Source: Phycisphaerales bacterium UBA3190
Lineage (GTDB): Bacteria; Planctomycetota; Phycisphaerae; Phycisphaerales; UBA1924
DNA length: 64,000 nucleotides
Direction of reading: 5' to 3'
NCBI GenBank assembly: GCA_002364005.1
Contig: DEXG01000005.1
Span: 25,541-89,540, forward strand
The notes under the pieces are model-generated. The model had not been told where the DNA came from. It saw only the letters and a list, made by a program, of their open reading frames with translations, and did no database searches. The translations under genes were made by a program, and so were the position numbers. Of this stretch, positions 1-8,238 are shown in pieces; position 1 is the first letter of the stretch; each line of letters starts with the position of its first letter.

Positions 1-428
1 CGGAACTCGTCCTGCGTCTGCAGCACCATGGTGATGCCCAGATACGAGAGCGAGACGCCCAGCAGCATCTTGATCGAGGTGATGAATGTGCCGGTCTGAA
101 TATCCCACGACTGCACGACCAGATCGATCACGGTCGAGAACACCCAAGCCGCCATCAACCCCGCCATCAGCCCGAACACCACGCCCGAGACCAACGAAAT
201 CTTTTTGCGAGGCGTCAGGAGGTCGATCGCCAGGAAAACGCCCGCGAGCACGAGGGCCGTCAGAACCGGAATCCACCAGTTCTTGGCGAAGCCAACTTCC
301 AGCTCGTCCGCGTTAAAACTGATGCTCAGGACATACAGGAGCACCACAATGAGCATCAGGGCAACAAAGCCGATCCGTATAAACCGGACGAGCATTTTCT
401 TGTTGTGATCTTCTTGTTCGTTGAGCAT
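1..428 (-). CDS. YacL-like PIN/TRAM membrane protein, N-terminal part (cut by window edge)
   Basis: This is an open frame from an ATG at 428 that runs off the left edge, so only about 142 residues are visible. It has four hydrophobic segments (near residues 13-36, 48-66, 76-96 and 120-137). They end in a YLGITMVLQTQDEFR segment, which resembles the stretch joining the membrane part to the PIN nuclease domain in YacL-type proteins. The PIN and TRAM domains would lie outside the window. A good ribosome site (GAGGGTGAAG) precedes the ATG. Family membership is inferred from the membrane layout and the junction motif; a generic four-TM protein is the alternative. It is divergent from ppk1. Confidence 0.65.
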   Translation of the reverse strand, partial: MLNEQEDHNKKMLVRFIRIGFVALMLIVVLLYVLSISFNADELEVGFAKNWWIPVLTALVLAGVFLAIDLLTPRKKISLVSGVVFGLMAGLMAAWVFSTVIDLVVQSWDIQTGTFITSIKMLLGVSLSYLGITMVLQTQDEF

Positions 429-568
429 GGCTTCACCCTCGCTTGCGGCCGCGCCTCGATGAGCATCAATAGTCTGTGTAGCCCGAGATCGACGAGTCCA
501 ATTTGTGCTGCTATGAGTGTAGCCGATATGATTGATTCATCAGCAGAAATCACGGGCACATTAAGTGC

Positions 569-2776
569 ATGAAACCCCCCACTTTCTATCGACTGGCGCA
601 CACCATGAAGTCCGATATGCCCGATCCCGAACAAGCCCGATTCATGAATCGCGATATCTCTTGGCTCGAGTTCAATCGACGCGTGCTCGCACAGGCGTTC
701 GACGACTCCACCCCCCTGTTGGAGCGGGTGAAGTTCATCGCTATATTCGCATCAAACCTCGATGAGTTCTTCATGAAGCGAATTGGGCTGCTGAAATCTC
801 GCCATCGTCAGCACATCCCGCATTCGCCCAACCGCCCGGACGAGCTGCCCCCCATGCAGACGCTCCACGCCTGTTACGAGCTGATCCGCGAGATGGAGAC
901 CGAGCTTTCCACGAACATCACCGACCGCCTGATGCCCGATCTGGCGGCTCAGGGGATCGAAATCATCGATTATGAGCAGCTGGGCAAGAAAAGCCGCAAA
1001 GCCGTCGACGAATGGTTCAATACCGCCGTATTCCCGATCCTGACCCCCCTGGCGGTCGATCCCGGGCACCGATTCCCATTCATCTCGAACCTCTCGACCA
1101 ACCTGGGCCTGCTGGTTGAACCCAAGGAGCCGGGCACGATGAGCGATGAGCCCCGCTTTGCCCGCATCAAGGTCCCGGCGGTCCTGCCCTACTTCATCCG
1201 CGTCGACCACCTGCGAACGGGAGACGAAGAGCCAAACGAGCCAACCCTCGATGCGCCCGCCCGGTTCGTCCCCCTCGACCAGATCATCATTAATAACCTT
1301 GACGACCTGTTCCCGGGTATGCGTGTGACCGAGGTGCTGCCGTTCCGGCTCACACGGAGCGCGGCCGTCGAACTCGACGATGAGGATGTCGAGGACCTGC
1401 TCGAGCATGTCGAAGAAGAACTCCGCATGCGCCGCTTCGCCAACTCGGTCCGCATCCAGACGCCTCCGAATCCCTCGCCCCGCATCCTCAACTTCCTGCT
1501 CAATGAGCTCCGCCTCTCGCAGGAGGACCACTTCGCACGCCCCGGGCCGATCGCCTGTGTCGACCTGTTCGAGATCGCCAACATCGACCGCCCCGACCTG
1601 CAGACCCCGCCATGGAAACCAGTGCGCCCGCCGGCCCTTGCCGATCCCGAGGCGGACATCTTCGCCAAAATCCGAGAACGCGATATCCTCGTGCACCATC
1701 CCTACGAGTCCTTCTCCGACTCGGTCGAGCGGTTCATCTCGTCCGCCGCCTCCGACCCGGATGTGCTGGCCATCAAGCTCACGCTCTACCGCACCAGCCA
1801 GGACTCGCCATTCGTCGACTCGCTGGTCCGCGCTGCCGAGGACGGCAAGCAGGTCGCATGCCTGGTCGAACTGCGTGCCCGCTTCGACGAAGAGAAGAAT
1901 GTGACCTTTGCCCGCCAGCTGGAAGCCGCGGGCGTGCACGTGGCCTACGGCGTGCTCGGGCTCAAGACCCACAGCAAGTGCTCGCTCGTCGTCCGACGCG
2001 AGAAGATCGACGGCAACTGGGGCCTCCGCAGCTACGCGCACCTGGGCACGGGCAACTACCACCCCAAGACCGCCCAGCTCTACACCGACCTGGGGCTGCT
2101 CACCGCTGACGAGGCCATCACGGGCGATGTCGTGCGCCTCTTTAATATGATCACCGGGCTCAGCAGCGGGCAGCACTACGACCGCCTCGTCGTGGCGCCC
2201 GACCACATGCGCAACCGGTTCATCGAACTGATCAACACCGAGATCGCCAACGCCAAGAAGGGCCGGCCGGCACATATCTTCGCGAAAATGAACTCGATGG
2301 AAGATCGCATGATCACCGAGAAGCTCTACGAGGCATCGCAGGCGGGTGTGCAGATCGACCTGATCGTGCGTGGCTTCTGCTGCCTGCGACCCGGGATACC
2401 CGGCGTGAGCGAGAATATCAGGGTGCGTTCGATCATCGGGCGATTCCTCGAGCACTCCCGGGTGTACGCCTTCGCCGACGGCCAGGAGGACCCAAGTGCC
2501 TTCCGCTACTACATCAGCAGTGCCGACTGGATGTACCGAAACCTCTCCAACCGAGTCGAAGCCGCCTGCCCCATCGAAGACCCCGACGCCAAAAGACGCA
2601 TCTGGGAACTGCTGGACACGGTCCTCCGGGATCAGCGTAAATCATGGATCATGCAGCCCAACGGTCGCTACCTCCGCCTCACGCCCCCCAGCGACGCGCC
2701 CGAGGATTCGCCCGAGCGTATGGGCACCTTCGCCACGCTCATGCGCCGAGCAAGCGGCAATCGTCCCAGCATCTGA
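569..2776 (+). CDS. ppk1: Polyphosphate kinase 1
   Basis: The 735-residue protein reversibly transfers the gamma phosphate of ATP to inorganic polyphosphate. The family's N-terminal signature RDISWLEFN is at residues 28-36. The autophosphorylated His lies in GLKTHSKCSL near residue 468, followed by YAHLGTGNYHPKTA, also typical of PPK1. Length is close to the usual 690-740. The start is uncertain: ATGs at 569, 605 and 617 share the frame, none has a clear ribosome site, and the conserved part begins only near residue 25. It stands alone, divergent from the YacL-like gene, with no ppx beside it. Confidence 0.95.
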   Translation: MKPPTFYRLAHTMKSDMPDPEQARFMNRDISWLEFNRRVLAQAFDDSTPLLERVKFIAIFASNLDEFFMKRIGLLKSRHRQHIPHSPNRPDELPPMQTLHACYELIREMETELSTNITDRLMPDLAAQGIEIIDYEQLGKKSRKAVDEWFNTAVFPILTPLAVDPGHRFPFISNLSTNLGLLVEPKEPGTMSDEPRFARIKVPAVLPYFIRVDHLRTGDEEPNEPTLDAPARFVPLDQIIINNLDDLFPGMRVTEVLPFRLTRSAAVELDDEDVEDLLEHVEEELRMRRFANSVRIQTPPNPSPRILNFLLNELRLSQEDHFARPGPIACVDLFEIANIDRPDLQTPPWKPVRPPALADPEADIFAKIRERDILVHHPYESFSDSVERFISSAASDPDVLAIKLTLYRTSQDSPFVDSLVRAAEDGKQVACLVELRARFDEEKNVTFARQLEAAGVHVAYGVLGLKTHSKCSLVVRREKIDGNWGLRSYAHLGTGNYHPKTAQLYTDLGLLTADEAITGDVVRLFNMITGLSSGQHYDRLVVAPDHMRNRFIELINTEIANAKKGRPAHIFAKMNSMEDRMITEKLYEASQAGVQIDLIVRGFCCLRPGIPGVSENIRVRSIIGRFLEHSRVYAFADGQEDPSAFRYYISSADWMYRNLSNRVEAACPIEDPDAKRRIWELLDTVLRDQRKSWIMQPNGRYLRLTPPSDAPEDSPERMGTFATLMRRASGNRPSI

Positions 2777-2812
2777 GCCGACGATACCTTCTTTGAAGCA
2801 TACTATTGCGCC

Positions 2813-4138
2813 ATGCGCTCTCACTCACTCATCACCGGGCTCGGTCCCGTCTGCGCCCTCGGGCTCGGCCCCGATGCTTTCTGGCAATCCCTGCTCCAGG
2901 GGACCATCGGCATCAAGCCCATCGAATCGCTCGACCCCAGCGGGTTCCATGTCCAGCTCGCAGGCGAGGTCCGCGACGCGAAAATCAGGGACTTCGTACC
3001 CAAGACCTATCGAAAAGCCACCAAGGTCATGGCCCGCGATACCGAGCTGGCGGTCATCGCCGCCAAGATCGCCGCTGACGACGCGGGGCTCAAAACCCGA
3101 GGCAGTGAGGACGACGCCGAGGGCTTTCCCCTCGACCCCGTCCGCACCGGGTGCCAGATCGGTGCCGGACTGATCGCGGCGGAGACCGAGGAACTCGCAC
3201 GAGCCGTCGTGAGCGCTCAGGATGAACAGGGCCGCTTCTCGATGGACGGCTGGGGCACCGAGGGCCAGGGCAAGTCGGGCATGAACAACCTGCCCCCGCT
3301 CTGGCTGCTCAAGTACCTGCCCAACATGCTCGCCTGCCATGTCACGATCATCCACGGTCTCGAGGGCCCCTCGAACACCATCATGGGCGCCGAAGCCAGC
3401 GCCCTGCTCTCGATCGGCGAGAGCGCCCGCGTGATCGAGCGCGGCAGCGCCGACATCTGTTTCACCGGCGGCGCCGAGTCCCGCATCAACCACCTCGGGC
3501 TGCTCCGCTGGGAATATGCCGCACGCCTGACACCCGTCACCCAAGACGAAGACCCCGCGAGCGTCTGCAAGCCCTACCAGCCCGATTCACGCGGCGGTCT
3601 CATCGGCGAGTCGGGCGGCATGCTCGTCATCGAGTCTGAAGAACATGCCAAGGCCCGCGACGCCAGCGCCTATGCCCGCATCATCGGGTTCGGGGCCGCC
3701 CAAACGCCGCGCCCGTACATCCCCGCGACCGAATCCATGCGTGCCCATGACGAGACCGATCGCGGGCTCAGCGCCAGCATCAGCCACGCGATGCGTGACG
3801 CGGGGATCGAGCCGGACGACATCGACGCCGTCTTGACCTTGGGAATCGGCGAACCGACCCTCGACCAGATGGAACTCGGGGCCATCACGGAGGCCCTGGA
3901 TGAACGATCGAGTACCGTCCCGATCGTCTCGCTGGCGCACCTCACCGGCAACACCATGGCCGGGCACGCGGGGTTGCTGACCGCCGCGGGCGCTCTTTGC
4001 CTTCACAACCAACAGATCCCGCAGGCGATGATCACACGAAACCCAGATGCTCCCGCGAGCAACCTGCGACGCGTGCTGGTCTGCTCGCCATCGCTGGGCG
4101 GGCAGGCGGGCGCACTGGTCCTTGAGCGGATGAGTTGA
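2813..4138 (+). CDS. Ketoacyl synthase homologue lacking the active-site Cys (chain-length-factor-like)
   Basis: The 441-residue protein has thiolase-fold ketoacyl synthase features along its length (N-terminal ITGLGPVCALG, central ICFTGGAES, C-terminal Gly-rich end). Aligned by eye with FabF, the nucleophile position in the usual TACxxG block is Glu194, within NTIMGAEASALLSIGES. The HGTGT histidine block is replaced by LTLGIGEPT. A histidine remains in NTMAGHAGLL, where FabF has KSMTGH. This pattern of a degenerate KS next to an intact KS resembles the KS-beta/chain length factor of type II polyketide synthases, where Cys is usually Gln. The intact KS follows at 4766. No ACP, reductase or cyclase is adjacent, so the product is unknown. 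Confidence 0.8.
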   Translation: MRSHSLITGLGPVCALGLGPDAFWQSLLQGTIGIKPIESLDPSGFHVQLAGEVRDAKIRDFVPKTYRKATKVMARDTELAVIAAKIAADDAGLKTRGSEDDAEGFPLDPVRTGCQIGAGLIAAETEELARAVVSAQDEQGRFSMDGWGTEGQGKSGMNNLPPLWLLKYLPNMLACHVTIIHGLEGPSNTIMGAEASALLSIGESARVIERGSADICFTGGAESRINHLGLLRWEYAARLTPVTQDEDPASVCKPYQPDSRGGLIGESGGMLVIESEEHAKARDASAYARIIGFGAAQTPRPYIPATESMRAHDETDRGLSASISHAMRDAGIEPDDIDAVLTLGIGEPTLDQMELGAITEALDERSSTVPIVSLAHLTGNTMAGHAGLLTAAGALCLHNQQIPQAMITRNPDAPASNLRRVLVCSPSLGGQAGALVLERMS

Positions 4139-4252
4139 TCCACTTCTCCACTTTCTCTGGGAACTCAGCGAACCCATTCGATCTGCACCTGTATACTTTA
4201 CCTTTACATCATTCATTGCAACACATACAAATACCGTTCAGGAGTCATCTTT

Positions 4253-4759
4253 ATGCATGAGAACAACCACAGCCCGCGAGGGCGGCGATCGGTGCCCTTG
4301 TCTGACCTCGACCCAGCACTGACTGAAATCAGCAGGCGCGTCATCGGCTGCGCCATCGAAACCCACAAAGAACTCGGCCCGGGCTACCCAATCGACATCT
4401 ACCGCAAAGCCCTGATGCACGAGCTGAAGCACGAAGAAATATCCCACGAGACCGACAAGCCATTCAAAGTCGAGTTCGATGGGGAAGAAATCGGAACCGT
4501 TACGGCCGACATGTATGTCGGCGACCGCTTCCTGCTCAAGCTCCTCGCTGACAGCAACGAAGTGGACGGCGGAGCACGAAGCGAGCTACGCGCCACCCTG
4601 CGTGCTGCAGATCTCGAACTCGGGCTGATCATCAACTTCGGTCAACGCCGCCTCAAAGACGGGCTCGTTCGTGTACTCAACCCCGATGCCCTGCGCGACG
4701 ATGACGAGTACGAAGAAGAAGACGAGCACGAATACGCCGCCCAGGCAGGCGAGGAGTAA
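4253..4759 (+). CDS. GxxExxY-family protein with degenerate core motifs
   Basis: The 168-residue protein matches the GxxExxY family (PD-(D/E)XK nuclease-like fold). It shows VIGCAIETHKELGPGY at residues 22-40, then VTADMYV, and ELGLIINFGQRRLKDG near residues 125-140. The name-giving block reads GYPIDIY, so Glu is Ile, and the usual VELKA catalytic strand reads FLLKLLA, so the acidic residue is lost. Nuclease activity is therefore doubtful. The C-terminus is a very acidic tail (about 20 residues of D/E/Y). CAGGAG lies upstream of the ATG. It sits between two ketoacyl synthase genes and ends 6 nt before the second. Confidence 0.75.
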   Translation: MHENNHSPRGRRSVPLSDLDPALTEISRRVIGCAIETHKELGPGYPIDIYRKALMHELKHEEISHETDKPFKVEFDGEEIGTVTADMYVGDRFLLKLLADSNEVDGGARSELRATLRAADLELGLIINFGQRRLKDGLVRVLNPDALRDDDEYEEEDEHEYAAQAGEE

Positions 4760-4765
4760 GCATCC

Positions 4766-6127
4766 ATGCCCACGGGCGACCACACCCCACACGCTTCGAC
4801 GCCGCATCGCGTCGTGATCACCGGCATGGGCTGGGTTACCCCGCTTGGCCACGAGATCGACTCCACCTGGCAGCGCCTGCTCAACGCAGAGAGCGCCGTC
4901 GGGCCAATCACCCGCTTCGACGCCTCCACCTGCTCGACCAACTTCGCCGCCGAGGTCAAAGACTTCGACCTCCAGACGCACCTCGGTGACCGGGCCTCGG
5001 CTCACGCCGACGCGGGCATCGCGACCCAGTTCGCGCTCAGCGCCACCAAGAACGCCTGGCGCATGGCGGGCATGGACACCTCCCCACCCGACCTGACCCG
5101 CACGGGCATCTATCTGGGCGCGGGCGAGGGCGTGCTGGATTACGAGCCGTATATGGCCGCCAACATCAGCGGCTACGACCCCGAAGCCCGCAAGCTCGAC
5201 GACGCGGCATGGGCCGCCACGGCCTACAAGGGCATGCGCCCCGCCCCCGAGGTCGAGCAGGAACCCCAGCTCACCTCGACCCACATCGCCTACGAGCTGG
5301 GCACGATGGGCCCGACCCTGAACTGCATGACCGCCTGCGCCGCCTCGACCCAGGCGATCGGCGAGGCCTTCGAGATCATTCGGCGTGGCGATGCCGACGC
5401 CATGATCGCCGGCGGCTCGCACTCCATGATCCACCCGCTGGGCATGACCGGCTTCATGCGCCTCACCGCCATGAGCACCCGGCGCGACGACCCGCAGACC
5501 GCATCACGCCCCTTCGACAAGTCCCGCGAGGGCTTCGTCATGGGCGAGGGCGCGGGCATCGTCATCCTCGAATCACTCGACTCGGCCAAGGCCCGCGGCG
5601 CCAACATCCTCTGCGAAGTCGTGGGCTTTGGATCCACCGCCGACGCGTACCGCATCACCGATATCCATCCCGACGGCAAGGGCGGTGCCGGCGCCATGAC
5701 CGGCGCCCTCAAGCAGGCGGGCATCGACCCCAACGCGACCGACGAGTCGGGCCGACCGCTCGTGCACTACATCTCAGCCCACGGCACCGGCACCCAGGAA
5801 AACGACAAGACCGAGTCCGCAGGGGTGCGCAGCGTCTTTGGCGACAACGCACCGAGTGTCCCTTTCTCATCGATCAAATCGATGATGGGACACCTCATCC
5901 AGGCCGCGGGTGCTGTCGAGCTGATCACCTGCATCCAGGCGATCCAGACCGGGATCATCCCGCCCACCGGCAACCTGCACGAGGTCGACCCCGTCTGCGG
6001 GCTCGATCATGTGCCCCTCACGCCACGCGACGAGAACCCCCGCGGGGGCGTTGATGTCTGCCTGTCAAACTCCTTTGGGTTTGGCGGACAGAACGACACC
6101 ATCTGCGTGCGCAAGTACCGCCAGTGA
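4766..6127 (+). CDS. fabF: Beta-ketoacyl-ACP synthase II-type enzyme
   Basis: The 453-residue condensing enzyme has an intact catalytic set: Cys191 in MTACAAST, His339 in SAHGTGTQ, Lys371 and His376 in SIKSMMGHL, and a C-terminal SNSFGFGGQN. It would catalyse decarboxylative condensation of malonyl-ACP with an acyl-ACP in the cytoplasm. Its ribosome site (GAGGAG) lies inside the 3' end of the GxxExxY gene, so translation is probably coupled. The partner gene at 2813 encodes a Cys-less homologue, so this may act as the active half of a heterodimer instead of as the housekeeping FabF. The choice between the two roles cannot be made from the window. Confidence 0.88.
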   Translation: MPTGDHTPHASTPHRVVITGMGWVTPLGHEIDSTWQRLLNAESAVGPITRFDASTCSTNFAAEVKDFDLQTHLGDRASAHADAGIATQFALSATKNAWRMAGMDTSPPDLTRTGIYLGAGEGVLDYEPYMAANISGYDPEARKLDDAAWAATAYKGMRPAPEVEQEPQLTSTHIAYELGTMGPTLNCMTACAASTQAIGEAFEIIRRGDADAMIAGGSHSMIHPLGMTGFMRLTAMSTRRDDPQTASRPFDKSREGFVMGEGAGIVILESLDSAKARGANILCEVVGFGSTADAYRITDIHPDGKGGAGAMTGALKQAGIDPNATDESGRPLVHYISAHGTGTQENDKTESAGVRSVFGDNAPSVPFSSIKSMMGHLIQAAGAVELITCIQAIQTGIIPPTGNLHEVDPVCGLDHVPLTPRDENPRGGVDVCLSNSFGFGGQNDTICVRKYRQ

Positions 6128-6142
6128 TTCCCTCCTCGCTTA

Positions 6143-6293
6143 TCCCTCCCCGCGCCCCGCGGGGAGGTGGCACGCCGCCCCCGGCGTGACTGAGGGGTGT
6201 CTTAAAAAGCTTCCGATGAACCACGATGCTCGCGCGGTCCAAGACCCCTCCGCCTCGCAAGCTCGGCACCTCCCCGCGGGGCGCGGGGAGGGA
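6143..6293. repeat. 151-bp element with perfect 27-bp inverted ends
   Basis: Positions 6143-6169 and 6267-6293 are perfect reverse complements over 27 bp, with a GC-rich core of CCTCCCCGCG type. The element fills the gap between the convergent ends of the ketoacyl synthase gene and asnB. It has no ORF. It may be a MITE-like or REP-like repeat that also terminates transcription from both sides. A shorter degenerate relative appears at 56532-56559. Confidence 0.75.
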
Positions 6294-6306
6294 CAAAAGA
6301 TTGCAC

Positions 6307-7995
6307 TCACCCGGCGGCGGGTCGCTTCGATTCTGTCTCCTGCTGGTGCACATCCTTCATCGTGCGCCCGGAGATATCCCCCGCCATTGAACCCCACGCA
6401 GGGTCCCAAGCGAAGGCCTCGGGCGTGCAGCACGCGACGCTGCGACCATCGCCGATGGTTCCCAACGCGCTGCGACCGCTGGCGCAGCCCTCAACGAAGC
6501 GCTGCTCGAACAGCTCACGCATCCAGTACATCTCCTTGTTCGTCGGGGTCAGCTCAGGGAATCGTTCCCCTGCCATGGCCATCTGTTCATCGCTCACATG
6601 CACCGCGGCCCGATCCTGGAGCGCATCGACCCAGCCGTACCCGACGCCGTCGCTGAACTGCTCCTTCTGTCGATGCAGGATCGAATCCGGGAGCCAGTCG
6701 CCATCCCGGAACGCCTCGCGCAGCAACGCCTTCTCAACCCCGGACCACATCCCCTCTCGCGGGATCATGCGATCGCGTGGATCAATGTTCATCGCGTGGT
6801 CGATCAATGCGCGGTCGAGCAGCGGGAATCGCAACTCGAGCCCCGAGGCCATGGGTGCCTTGTTGGCCCGCATTACATCGTACTGGTGCAGGCGTGTAAC
6901 CTTTCGCACCGTTTCATCGTGGAAGGCCTCGGGGCTTGGGGCTTTGTGGAAGTAGAGGTAGCCGCCGAAGACTTCGTCGGCCCCCTCGCCGCTGAGCACC
7001 ATCTTGAAGCCCGAATCGCGCACGCACTGACCGAGCAGGTAGGTGGGCACCCCGGTTCGGATCTGCTGATCGCTCTCCAGGTGCTCGACGACCTTGGGCA
7101 GGGCGGCCATCGCTTCCTCGATGGTGAACCGGTACTCGTGGTGGATCGATCCGATGTGGTGGGCCACCTCGCGTGCCTTAAGCAAGTCGGGCGAGTCATC
7201 CAGCCCTATAGAAAAGGTATGGATGGCCTTGCCCGTGCGCTGACGGTGCAGACGCGACGCGATCGAGGCCACCAGCGATGAGTCGAGCCCGCCCGAGAGC
7301 AGCACGCCCCAGGGCGCATCGCTGCGGATGCGCTTGGCAACCGCCTCTGTCAACAGGGTGCGGATCTGCCCCGGGCTTCCCTTCAAACCCGAGGCCGATC
7401 GCACCCAGTTCGGGTCGTACCACCGCACGCACCGAACCCCCTTCTGGTCGCGCACCCATGCGGTGCCGGGCTCAACAAGCTCGACACGATCGCAGTCGTG
7501 CACTAATGCCTTCATTTCCGATGCGAACCAGACCGTCCCGTTCTCGTGCCAACCGATGTACATGGGGCAGATGCCCATGTGGTCACGCCCGGCGATCCAG
7601 TGCCCGCTGTGGGCATCGACATGGACGATCGCGAACTGCCCATCGAGCCGGGCCAGGCCCTCGACGCCGAACCGCTCCAACACCGGACCGATCGCCTTGC
7701 TATCGGAGGCACACACCGGGGTGATGCCCAGCTGGTCGATCAGTTCGTCGCTGTTGTAGATCTCCGAGTTGCTCACCCATACAGCGCACCCATCGTCGAT
7801 CGGCTGGAGCCCGTCCTGCGGGGCCATGATCGACAAACGCCGATGCCCCAGCCAGGCCCCCTTGCCCCGCCAGATGCCACGCTGGTCCGGGCCGCGGTGC
7901 GCCAGCAGATCGAGCAGCTCGCTGCCGCGTGTCGCCAAATGGAGCGACTGCCCCGCTGATTGTTCTGTCTCAAGGATGCTCAAGAATCCGCACAT
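6307..7995 (-). CDS. asnB: Asparagine synthetase B, glutamine-hydrolysing
   Basis: The 562-residue protein makes Asn from Asp, ATP and glutamine. The N-terminal glutaminase domain starts MCGFLSI, so Cys2 is the nucleophile; LAHRGPDQRG and GHRRLSI follow. The synthetase domain has the pyrophosphate loop LLSGGLDSSLVA near residue 235 and LSGEGADEVFGGY. Length and order match E. coli AsnB. One oddity is NSEIYN where most family members have NGEIYN. GGAG is spaced 8 nt from the ATG. The 5' region carries an Asn-rich leader ORF and an intrinsic terminator, suggesting control by Asn-tRNA charging. Its 3' end faces the ketoacyl synthase operon across an inverted-repeat element. Confidence 0.95.
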   Translation of the reverse strand: MCGFLSILETEQSAGQSLHLATRGSELLDLLAHRGPDQRGIWRGKGAWLGHRRLSIMAPQDGLQPIDDGCAVWVSNSEIYNSDELIDQLGITPVCASDSKAIGPVLERFGVEGLARLDGQFAIVHVDAHSGHWIAGRDHMGICPMYIGWHENGTVWFASEMKALVHDCDRVELVEPGTAWVRDQKGVRCVRWYDPNWVRSASGLKGSPGQIRTLLTEAVAKRIRSDAPWGVLLSGGLDSSLVASIASRLHRQRTGKAIHTFSIGLDDSPDLLKAREVAHHIGSIHHEYRFTIEEAMAALPKVVEHLESDQQIRTGVPTYLLGQCVRDSGFKMVLSGEGADEVFGGYLYFHKAPSPEAFHDETVRKVTRLHQYDVMRANKAPMASGLELRFPLLDRALIDHAMNIDPRDRMIPREGMWSGVEKALLREAFRDGDWLPDSILHRQKEQFSDGVGYGWVDALQDRAAVHVSDEQMAMAGERFPELTPTNKEMYWMRELFEQRFVEGCASGRSALGTIGDGRSVACCTPEAFAWDPAWGSMAGDISGRTMKDVHQQETESKRPAAG

Positions 7996-8070
7996 GTCTC
8001 ACTCCGCTTCTCGGTTCTGCATTCGTCTTGAGCCCGCAATCATCGGGGTCTTTATCTCGAACGCCGAGAT

Positions 8071-8098
8071 AAAAAAAGCCCCGTCGATCGACGGGGCT
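8071..8098 (-). terminator. Attenuator-type intrinsic terminator upstream of asnB
   Basis: On the minus strand a perfect 22-nt palindrome (8098-8077, AGCCCCGTCGA and its complement) is followed directly by seven Ts (8077-8071). It lies 76 nt upstream of the asnB start and 30 nt after the stop of the Asn-rich leader ORF. No other gene on this strand could need it. A second hairpin, TTTATCTCG/CGAGATAAA (8051-8073), overlaps the T tract. Confidence 0.85.
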
Positions 8099-8152
8099 CG
8101 TGGTTCATTCGTTGTTGCACTCAGACACTCAACGCGTACCAGACACCCCGCC
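8090..8152 (-). promoter_or_regulatory. Candidate antiterminator pairing in the asnB leader
   Basis: GGCGGGG (8152-8146), inside the leader ORF just after its last Asn codon, can pair with CCCCGTC (8096-8090), part of the 5' arm of the terminator. The helix is seven pairs with one G-U, plus a possible terminal U-G. Forming it would break the terminator. A ribosome stalled on the first Asn codons leaves 8152-8146 free, while one at the stop codon covers or crowds it. This was worked out by hand without folding software. Confidence 0.5.
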
Positions 8153-8203
8153 AATGCGATTGGCGTTATTGATGGTGTTGGTATTGACGCAATAGCGTGT
8201 CAT
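8129..8203 (-). CDS. Asn-rich leader peptide of asnB
   Basis: A 24-codon ORF lies 133 nt upstream of asnB on the same strand. The peptide is MTRYCVNTNTINNANRIGGV followed by SGTR, with Asn at positions 7, 9, 12, 13 and 15. It is followed by the intrinsic terminator at 8098-8071, the layout of amino-acid biosynthetic attenuators such as those of his and trp. In-frame ATGs at 8215 and 8212 would give 28- or 27-residue versions, preceded only by GAAGAAAAG. If the promoter at 8238-8211 is real, those ATGs lie in the -10 element and the ORF starts at the 5' end of the transcript (leaderless). The role is inferred from composition and position. Confidence 0.7.
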   Translation of the reverse strand: MTRYCVNTNTINNANRIGGVSGTR

Positions 8204-8210
8204 GGGCTGC

Positions 8211-8238
8211 ATCATACTTTTCTTCGGCTGCCACACAA
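8211..8238 (-). promoter_or_regulatory. Candidate sigma-70-like promoter of the asnB leader
   Basis: TTGTGT (8238-8233) and TATGAT (8216-8211) are separated by 16 bp on the minus strand, close to the consensus. A transcript would start near 8204, at or one base before the ATG of the leader peptide at 8203. This rests only on consensus matching. Confidence 0.4.

Noticed and set aside
752..2455. Long open frame antisense to ppk1 (567 codons)
   Set aside because: It mirrors ppk1 codon by codon, as expected from high third-position GC; the composition is not protein-like and ppk1 has clear motifs.
2813..6127. A full polyketide or polyunsaturated fatty acid cluster around the KS pair
   Set aside because: No ACP, acyltransferase, ketoreductase, dehydratase or cyclase gene is adjacent; only the two KS homologues and a GxxExxY protein are present.
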